A stretch of 64,000 nt of DNA from Marinoscillum sp040222955 (lineage in GTDB: Bacteria; Bacteroidota; Bacteroidia; Cytophagales; Cyclobacteriaceae): positions 186,001 through 250,000 of the forward strand of contig NZ_JAVKCA010000008.1 of assembly GCF_040222955.1 (NCBI RefSeq), written 5' to 3'. Below are positions 58,162-64,000 of this stretch, one piece after another. The position numbers were made by a program, and so were the translations under genes. The notes below the pieces were generated by a model that did no database searches, had not been told where the DNA came from, and was given only the letters and a program-made list of their open reading frames with translations. The stretch's first letter is position 1. Each line of letters opens with the position of its first letter.

Positions 58162-59394
58162 ATGGAGGAGCACGAAATGATAGAGCTGTCAAACGGCATC
58201 AGAATAATCCACAAGCAAATCACCAACACGAGGATTGCGCATGTGGGCATCATGCTGGACATAGGCAGCCGCGATGAGGAGGAAAATGAGCAGGGGATTG
58301 CTCACTTCTGGGAGCATATGGCTTTTAAAGGCACCAAAAAGAGGAAATCATTTCACATCATCAACCGTCTGGACTCCTTGGGTGGAGAACTCAATGCCTA
58401 CACCACCCGTGAAAAAATTTGCTTCTATGCCTCCCTGCTGGACAATCACCTGGACAAAGCGGTAGAGCTTCTGGCAGACATCACTTTCAACTCCACCTTC
58501 CCCGCAGCGCAGATTGAGCGCGAGCGCATGGTCATTCTGGAGGAAATGTCCATGTACCTGGATACTCCCGAAGATGCCATACAGGACGATTTTGATGAAC
58601 TGATCTTCAAAGACCACCCCCTTGGAAAAAATATTCTCGGCACCCAGGATACCGTAAACTCCTTCACACAAAAGGATTTCCTTGCTTTTCTGAGTAGAAA
58701 CCTCAACACTGAAAAAATTATCCTTTCAAGCGTAGGTAATTACTCAGCTAAAAAGCTCCAGCGGCTGGCAGAAAAATACCTGGTGGCTGTGCCACATAAA
58801 AATCATACCCCGAAAAGAAATTTTTTCGATGGGTACCGTCCGCTGATAGAAACGGTAAAGAAACCCATCTCTCAGGCACATGTGGCTATGGGAAGCACTT
58901 CATACGGGCTATTGGACGAGCGGAGGATTTCTTTTTTTCTTCTGATCAATATTTTGGGCGGCCCCAGCATGAACTCCCGCCTCAATATGTCGCTAAGAGA
59001 AAAGCATGGGTTTGTGTATGGAGTAGAGGCCAGCTACACCCCATACTATGAAACAGGGCAACTTGGGATTTACTTTGCCACCGACCCCAAAAACCTAAAA
59101 AAGAGTTTGCGGCTGGTGGAAAAGGAGCTTGAACTCCTGAAAAAACGACCAATGGGTCATCTGCAGCTACACAAAGCCAAACAACAAATCAAGGGCCAGC
59201 TTGCCATGTCTGAAGAAAATAACAACTCCATGATGCTGATGATGGCCAAAAGTATCCTCGACCTGAGCAGGGTACCGGATATCAATGAACTTTTCAAAAA
59301 AATAGACCAAACCACTGCCGGTCAATTGCTGGACCTGGCCCGGGAAAATTTTCAAACAGACAAAATGAGTCAATTAACTTATTTGCCTGAATAG
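58162..59394 (+). CDS. M16-family zinc peptidase (pitrilysin type)
   Basis: This is a 410-residue peptidase like the mitochondrial-processing-peptidase beta group. The inverted zinc motif HxxEH is in GIAHFWEHMAFKGTKKRKSF (around residue 48-52), and the downstream glutamate lies in the ERERMVILEEMSMY region. The second half has the substrate-binding part: PISQAHVAMGSTSYGLLDERR, GGPSMNSRLNMSLREKHGFVYGVEASY. It has no signal peptide, so it is probably cytosolic. It is preceded by a perfect -7 word and followed 33 bp later by the O-methyltransferase gene, with which it may be co-transcribed. Confidence 0.92.
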   Translation: MEEHEMIELSNGIRIIHKQITNTRIAHVGIMLDIGSRDEEENEQGIAHFWEHMAFKGTKKRKSFHIINRLDSLGGELNAYTTREKICFYASLLDNHLDKAVELLADITFNSTFPAAQIERERMVILEEMSMYLDTPEDAIQDDFDELIFKDHPLGKNILGTQDTVNSFTQKDFLAFLSRNLNTEKIILSSVGNYSAKKLQRLAEKYLVAVPHKNHTPKRNFFDGYRPLIETVKKPISQAHVAMGSTSYGLLDERRISFFLLINILGGPSMNSRLNMSLREKHGFVYGVEASYTPYYETGQLGIYFATDPKNLKKSLRLVEKELELLKKRPMGHLQLHKAKQQIKGQLAMSEENNNSMMLMMAKSILDLSRVPDINELFKKIDQTTAGQLLDLARENFQTDKMSQLTYLPE

Positions 59395-59427
59395 GTTTGC
59401 ACGCCGAAAATCTCTTAATTTTACTCC

Positions 59428-60066
59428 ATGGATTTTCTGCCAACCGAACTCCAAAAGTATGTAGAATCGCACACCAGCCCAGAGACTGAGCTGCTTCGTC
59501 GCATCAATCGGGAAACACATCTCAATATCCTAAAGCCCAGGATGCTCTCTGGCCATTTGCAGGGCCGGGTGCTGGCCATGCTCACGCATATGATTCGGCC
59601 CAGGTATATTTTGGAGATCGGTACCTACACAGGGTACTCGGCACTTTGTATGGCAGAGGGCATGCAGCCCGATGGAAAACTGGTGACCATAGAAGTAAAT
59701 GAGGAACTGGCCAACCTCACCCAGGCGTACTTTGCGGAATCTCCTTATGATCAGCAAATTGATTTTCATATTGGTGATGCACAAGAAATCATTCCCACAC
59801 TGAGTTATACCTGGGATATGGTTTTTGTAGATGCCAATAAAGAGACGTACCCCGAATATTTTGAATTGATCCTTCCTCAGCTTCGTTCAGGAGGGTTTAT
59901 GATCATAGACAATGTGCTCTGGAGTGGCAAGGTGACTACCGATGACCAAAAGGACAAAGCCACTGCCTCCATCAAAGCGTTTAACCAGATGGTGCATGAT
60001 CACCCGGGGGTGGAAAACGTATTATTTCCCATCAGAGATGGCTTAATGGTATTAAGGAAAATATGA
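59428..60066 (+). CDS. SAM-dependent O-methyltransferase (COMT-like)
   Basis: This is a 212-residue class I methyltransferase of the catechol/caffeoyl-CoA type. Motif I is ILEIGTYTGYSALCMAEGM around residue 65-82, the acidic ribose-binding residue is in LVTIEVNEEL, and the metal-binding residues are in WDMVFVDANKETYPEYFE and GGFMIIDNVLWSGKV. The likely substrate is a catechol-like small molecule, but this is not known. Its stop overlaps the LysM transglycosylase gene by 4 bp, which suggests a shared transcript rather than a shared pathway. Confidence 0.9.
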   Translation: MDFLPTELQKYVESHTSPETELLRRINRETHLNILKPRMLSGHLQGRVLAMLTHMIRPRYILEIGTYTGYSALCMAEGMQPDGKLVTIEVNEELANLTQAYFAESPYDQQIDFHIGDAQEIIPTLSYTWDMVFVDANKETYPEYFELILPQLRSGGFMIIDNVLWSGKVTTDDQKDKATASIKAFNQMVHDHPGVENVLFPIRDGLMVLRKI

Positions 60067-62093
60067 GGGTTGTACTTTTAGGACTGTTTCTTTTTATTCA
60101 TACATTTTCATTTGGTCATATAGGTGGGGTGCCGGTGGTGCCGGCCAGCATAGAAATAGCTGGCATAAAGCTCAAACTCACTGCCGATGCCCGAGAGGAG
60201 ATCCAAAAGGATGTGAACGCCCTGAGGGCCAGTGAAAAGTATTTTCAGATCAAACTGGATCGGGTCAATCTGTATTTCCCTATCATAGAGCGGGTATTGA
60301 AAGAAGAAGGGGTGCCGGATGAAATCAAATACCTCTCCATTCAGGAAAGTGCCCTGATTTCTGATGCTGTATCATCGGCAGATGCTGTGGGGTACTGGCA
60401 ATTCAAAGATTTCACGGCACGTGAAGTGGGGCTGAGGGTTGACTCAAAGATCGACGAACGCAAAAACATCGTTTCAGCAACACGCGGAGCAGCTAAATAC
60501 TTCAAGCGTAACAATTTTTATTTCAAAAACTGGATATACGCAGTAAGTGCCTACCAGGCCGGAGCTGCCGGTGCCAAAAAATATGTAGACAAGGAAAATT
60601 TCGGATCGGACAAGCTCACCATTACCAGCAAGACACACTGGTATGTGCTCCGCTTCATTGCACATGTCATTGCCTTTCAGGATGAAGTGGGCGATCCTCA
60701 CAGTGAGGGACTCCGCCTTCTGGAGCACGATAAGGGAGCCGGCAAAACCCTGGAGCAGATCGCTCATGAATTCAAAGCCGATCACACCACAGTGGCAGAT
60801 TACAACAAGTGGTTGGCCCATGGCAAAATCCCGGATGACAAAGTGTATACCGTCATCATCCCTTTCAAAGGTAAAGCTCCGAAAGGCTTTGATAAAGAAA
60901 ACGAAAGGCCCCTGACCCGGTCTATTGAGGCTGTGGAACCTGTCAAATACCCTGATCAGATTGCCTCAGATATTACCAAAAACCAAAAGGCCATATTCAT
61001 CAAGATCAATGGACTGGAAGCAGTGATGGCCGGGGCAGAGGATAATGTCGTGAGTCTGGCGCTGAAATGCGGGATCAGTAGCACCCAGCTCATCAAGAAC
61101 AATGATCTGAACCCTGGCGAAGAGGTACGATCAGGGGAGATATACTATGTAAGTAGCAAGCGAAATCGGTCGGCCATCAGGTTTCATGTGGCCCAGTACG
61201 GGGAGTCTCTTTGGGACATCTCTCAAAAATATGGCGTGAAACTCAAAAAACTTGCTCAAAAAAACAGAATGGGTATGGCTGACAGTGTGAAACCCGGCAG
61301 GCTCATCTGGCTCAGAAAAACCAGGTCGCAGCATACTCCGGTGGAATACCATGAGGTAAGAAAACCCGAACCCATTCAAAAGGTAAAGCCCAGGCCAGTG
61401 GTGGTCAAAGAGCAAGTGAAAGAAAATCCTCCGGCCGAAAAGATAGAGCCTGCACTCGTGGAACCGGATGAAAAACCCGAGGTGGAGGAAAAGATTGTTG
61501 CGAAGGAGGCCGAAACCCCAATAAACAAGCCTCATACATCTACCCCACCTTCTGGTGATCGCCTCATCCATGTGGTGCAGGCAGGTGAAACGCTTTGGGG
61601 AATTTCCAGACTTTATGAAGTCTCCGTCAACGACATTAACTCCTGGAACAATTTAAATCAGGGGCTGCCTTTAAGTACGGGACAGGAACTACTCATCTAC
61701 AACGCCGTGCGTGAAAAAAAGTCACCAGTGACAGAAGAAAAGCCCGCAGCAGTACCCGAATCAAAACCTACCGCGGATTTTCATGAAGTGGAACCCGGAG
61801 AGTCCCTGTGGGGGATTTCCAGAAAATATAACCTGACCGTGGAGGAGGTCAGAAGCTGGAATGGACTCACAGCAGAAAGCACCATTAATCCTGGTCAAAA
61901 ATTATTAATCAAGCCACTTGAAAAAGAGGATGAACCATCCGATCCTCACACCACCCACATTGTCAAAGGCGGGGATAGTCTTTATAAAATTGCCAAAACC
62001 TATGACATGACCGTACAAGAGCTCATGGAGCTGAATCAAATGAACTCCACAGCTATTTCCGTTGGTGATGAATTGAAGGTGAAGAAAAGGTAG
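60063..62093 (+). CDS. Lytic transglycosylase with four LysM repeats (MltD-like)
   Basis: This is a 676-residue exported murein hydrolase. Signal peptide (MRVVLLGLFLFIHTFSFG). The SLT domain at about 60-210 has EGVPDEIKYLSIQESALISDAVSSADAVGYWQF, with catalytic E95, and later YAVSAYQAGAAGAKKY. A K/P/E-rich linker separates LysM repeats, which bind peptidoglycan sugars, near residues 374 (GESLWDISQKYG), 502 (GETLWGISRLYE), 573 (GESLWGISRKYN) and 631 (GDSLYKIAKTYD). It cuts glycan strands to 1,6-anhydro-muropeptides during wall growth. The N-terminus overlaps the O-methyltransferase gene by 4 bp. A short gap to the next gene (38 bp) suggests one unit. Confidence 0.92.
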   Translation: MRVVLLGLFLFIHTFSFGHIGGVPVVPASIEIAGIKLKLTADAREEIQKDVNALRASEKYFQIKLDRVNLYFPIIERVLKEEGVPDEIKYLSIQESALISDAVSSADAVGYWQFKDFTAREVGLRVDSKIDERKNIVSATRGAAKYFKRNNFYFKNWIYAVSAYQAGAAGAKKYVDKENFGSDKLTITSKTHWYVLRFIAHVIAFQDEVGDPHSEGLRLLEHDKGAGKTLEQIAHEFKADHTTVADYNKWLAHGKIPDDKVYTVIIPFKGKAPKGFDKENERPLTRSIEAVEPVKYPDQIASDITKNQKAIFIKINGLEAVMAGAEDNVVSLALKCGISSTQLIKNNDLNPGEEVRSGEIYYVSSKRNRSAIRFHVAQYGESLWDISQKYGVKLKKLAQKNRMGMADSVKPGRLIWLRKTRSQHTPVEYHEVRKPEPIQKVKPRPVVVKEQVKENPPAEKIEPALVEPDEKPEVEEKIVAKEAETPINKPHTSTPPSGDRLIHVVQAGETLWGISRLYEVSVNDINSWNNLNQGLPLSTGQELLIYNAVREKKSPVTEEKPAAVPESKPTADFHEVEPGESLWGISRKYNLTVEEVRSWNGLTAESTINPGQKLLIKPLEKEDEPSDPHTTHIVKGGDSLYKIAKTYDMTVQELMELNQMNSTAISVGDELKVKKR

Positions 62094-62131
62094 ATTATTA
62101 TTATAATTGCCTACACCGATCCCTGTAATTA

Positions 62132-63976
62132 TTGACAACCGCCCTTAGAACCCTACTCTTACTGATTAGCTACTTCATTTTCCATGGTGCTTTTGGTCAA
62201 GAAGGCAGCGGTATAATGGAGTACAACATAGATCTGCAAATCGACAAGCAATCCCTGATCGAGACGAAATCATTTCTTATCAAAATAGGCAACAAGGAAT
62301 CCAATTGGCTGGGAGATGTATCGATTCACCATCAGGCCACAGACAAATTCAGGCTACTCGAGGCAGTATTGTTGGACCACCGGCTCAACGTAGTGAGAAA
62401 GATAAAAGCCAAGGATGTTTATACGAAGAATGCGGATTCGAGAAGCACCTTTTTTGATGACCATCTTGAAGACAAATTTTCCCTCAGGCACAACCAGTTT
62501 CCTTACTACATTAAATATTCATACCGGATCATCAAGCGGGATTTCCTCTTCCTGGCCTACTGGATACCCCAGTATTATTCCAATGTCAGCACTATTTCTT
62601 CATCGCTCTCTTTGACCCGTCCTATGGACTATGAAATACACCTGGACTCGATAGGAGAATTCACTTATTCATCAACCAGGGCAGCAGGTCTGATCACCGA
62701 AAAATGGTCCATTAAGCAGCCGAAAAAAATTGGTAAAGCAGATTTTTCTCCACCTGCTACGGAAAGCCTGCAGCAAATTTCCATTGTACCATCTGACATC
62801 AATTATGGAGTAAAAGGCAGTCATGCAAGCTGGGAAGACTTTGGAGAGTGGGTAGCCAATCTCAATAGTGGGCTGGATCTGCTCCCTGAGGAAGAAATCG
62901 CCACGCTCAAAAAGAAATTTGGTCATATAGAGGATCAGGATACTTTGATAAAAAAACTCTACCACCACCTTCAGGATAACACAAGATACATCAACGTCTC
63001 CCTGGATATAGGAGGCATGAAGCCGCACCCTGCTGAATATGTTTTGATCAACAAATACGGAGATTGTAAGGCTTTAACCATTTACATGAAAGCGTTGCTC
63101 AACGCCTTCGGCATTCCCTCTTTTTATACACTGGTAGAGTCTGGATCTAACCCGAAATCCATCAGGGAAAATTTCCCTTCTCAACAATTTGACCATGTCA
63201 TCCTTTGTGTGCCGACCAAATCTGACACCATATGGCTGGAAAACACAGTATCTTATTTGCCATACAATTATCTGGGTTCATTCACGCAAAACCGAAAAGC
63301 GCTCCTGGTAAATAAGGGAGGCAGTCAACTTGTAAAAACTCCTGCACTCACTCATACGGATGTCCACCAAACAAACACCTACCATCTCACTTTTGAAGGC
63401 GACAGGCTCACTGGCACCCTCTATTCAAAATTGAAAGGAGAGGATTATGAAAAAATTGCCTACGTAGAAACCAACCTCTCCAGTCAGGAGAAGAAAAAAT
63501 ATTGCCACAAGTACTTTAACAATCAGGGGTTTGAGTTAATCGATCTGACCATTCATCAAAATAGCCGATCACTTCCGGAGGTAGAGCTCACCGCTCAAAT
63601 AGATCTACCAAAGCACCTGAGACAGGTGGGTCCCCTGCGGATAATTTCCCTACCAGCCTCTACTATGCCCGCCAGTGAAGTCTTCAAAGACAGAACGAGG
63701 CCTGTCCGACTGATGATGCCCATTGATGCTCATGACAAGGTCATTATTGATTCCTCCCAAAATTGGACATGGAAACTACCTGAAAACTTTAGCCTGATCA
63801 GCGAATTTGGAACCTACCAGATCACCTATGAACTCGTGAACAACAGCCCGGTGATCAACAGGCGCATTAGCCTCGGGTCAAGGGACATCCCCATTGAAAA
63901 TACAGCAGAATTATACACCTTCCTTTTAGAAATTGAAACTTATGAATCGAGTGCTCCGATCATCCCTACCCATTAG
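62132..63976 (+). CDS. Secreted DUF3857/transglutaminase-like protein
   Basis: This is a 614-residue exported protein (signal MTTALRTLLLLISYFIFHGAFGQ; start TTG, because an in-frame stop is 4 bp upstream). The N-terminal half fits DUF3857 (HNQFPYYIKYSYRIIKRDFLFLAYWIPQ), and the middle has a transglutaminase-like core with the nucleophile Cys in NKYGDCKALTIYMKALLNAFGIPSFYTLV (near residue 311) and His in QFDHVILCV. The C-terminal part is beta-rich (DUF3858-like). Such proteins act in the periplasm or at the surface; the substrate is unknown. It overlaps a further gene by 35 bp at the right edge. Confidence 0.85.
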   Translation: MTTALRTLLLLISYFIFHGAFGQEGSGIMEYNIDLQIDKQSLIETKSFLIKIGNKESNWLGDVSIHHQATDKFRLLEAVLLDHRLNVVRKIKAKDVYTKNADSRSTFFDDHLEDKFSLRHNQFPYYIKYSYRIIKRDFLFLAYWIPQYYSNVSTISSSLSLTRPMDYEIHLDSIGEFTYSSTRAAGLITEKWSIKQPKKIGKADFSPPATESLQQISIVPSDINYGVKGSHASWEDFGEWVANLNSGLDLLPEEEIATLKKKFGHIEDQDTLIKKLYHHLQDNTRYINVSLDIGGMKPHPAEYVLINKYGDCKALTIYMKALLNAFGIPSFYTLVESGSNPKSIRENFPSQQFDHVILCVPTKSDTIWLENTVSYLPYNYLGSFTQNRKALLVNKGGSQLVKTPALTHTDVHQTNTYHLTFEGDRLTGTLYSKLKGEDYEKIAYVETNLSSQEKKKYCHKYFNNQGFELIDLTIHQNSRSLPEVELTAQIDLPKHLRQVGPLRIISLPASTMPASEVFKDRTRPVRLMMPIDAHDKVIIDSSQNWTWKLPENFSLISEFGTYQITYELVNNSPVINRRISLGSRDIPIENTAELYTFLLEIETYESSAPIIPTH

Positions 63977-64000
63977 ACTTCTTTTAGGCCTCTTTTTCAT
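63942..64000 (+). CDS. Start of an exported protein, cut by the window edge
   Basis: An ATG at 63942 opens a frame (MNRVLRSSLPIRLLLGLFF) that runs to the window end with a basic start and hydrophobic stretch like a signal peptide. It begins inside the last 35 bp of the preceding DUF3857 gene, in another frame. In related genomes DUF3857 proteins often come in tandem pairs, so a second one is a fair guess (inference). Only 19 residues are visible, so product and reality are uncertain. Confidence 0.5.
   Translation, partial: MNRVLRSSLPIRLLLGLFF

Noticed and set aside
1..64000. tRNA, rRNA, CRISPR arrays, insertion sequences and riboswitches
   Set aside because: I looked for clover-leaf-like segments, regular spaced repeats, transposase motifs and long leader structures and found none that hold.

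Overview
The window looks like a chromosomal segment of a free-living member of the Bacteroidota, most likely in or near the order Cytophagales. The evidence is mixed. Seen directly: several start codons preceded by the Bacteroidota -7 element TAnnTTTG, little or no Shine-Dalgarno sequence, and signal peptides ending in the typical AQ pattern. From family knowledge: a PorT homologue of the type IX secretion system directly after ubiE, and DUF families common in this phylum (DUF5606, DUF4290, DUF2851, DUF6588). KdtA and LolA indicate a Gram-negative envelope with LPS. I see no tRNA, rRNA, insertion sequence, prophage or CRISPR array; the region reads as core genome with a few accessory pockets.

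Layout. 1-5.1 kb: the end of a 3'-5' exonuclease gene, a YigZ protein, a TPR protein, then a small surface-glycan group (FemAB/GNAT-like protein, GT4, sulfotransferase) that runs up to a divergent GT2. 6-10.1 kb: rsgA-kdtA, a secreted protein, and a peroxiredoxin-PerR stress pair. 10.2-13.9 kb: a lipoprotein, a DUF6588 protein and a large outer-membrane barrel. 14-21.3 kb: housekeeping enzymes (phosphatase, fructosamine kinase, aspartate kinase, fructose-bisphosphatase, hydrolase, thioesterase, EngB, UbiE). 21.2-28.7 kb: PorT, an SDR, saccharopine dehydrogenase, TrmN6, RNase HI, MarC, a TPR protein, an aminotransferase and AroQ. 28.7-40.3 kb: xerD-pyrD-ftsK-lolA, pyrF, DUF2851, a polytopic membrane protein, a NeuD-type acyltransferase, TrhO and a nucleoside phosphorylase.

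40.3-48.3 kb is the accessory, regulatory part: a two-component system, an unusual Cu/Zn-SOD-like lipoprotein, two secreted proteins preceded by the same array of four phased RTGACA repeats, a GH113-like hydrolase, an ECF sigma/anti-sigma pair with TTG starts, and a possible small RNA. 48.2-52.6 kb: murA-DUF4290 and a RidA-GNAT-aminopeptidase P operon. 52.7-64 kb: a five-repeat DUF7282 lipoprotein, a subtilase, a DGPF protein with an ECF42-type sigma factor, an M16 peptidase, and an O-methyltransferase, LysM transglycosylase and transglutaminase series cut by the right edge.

The most distinctive points are the shared four-repeat operator, the candidate terminator-ended small RNA at about 48.15-48.24 kb, a SOD-like protein with copper ligands but without two zinc histidines, a cysteine-free PerR homologue with an intact sensing site, and a MurA with Asp in place of the fosfomycin-target Cys. 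I found no clearly new multi-gene defence or mobile system. Functions come from motif recognition by eye, not from database searches.
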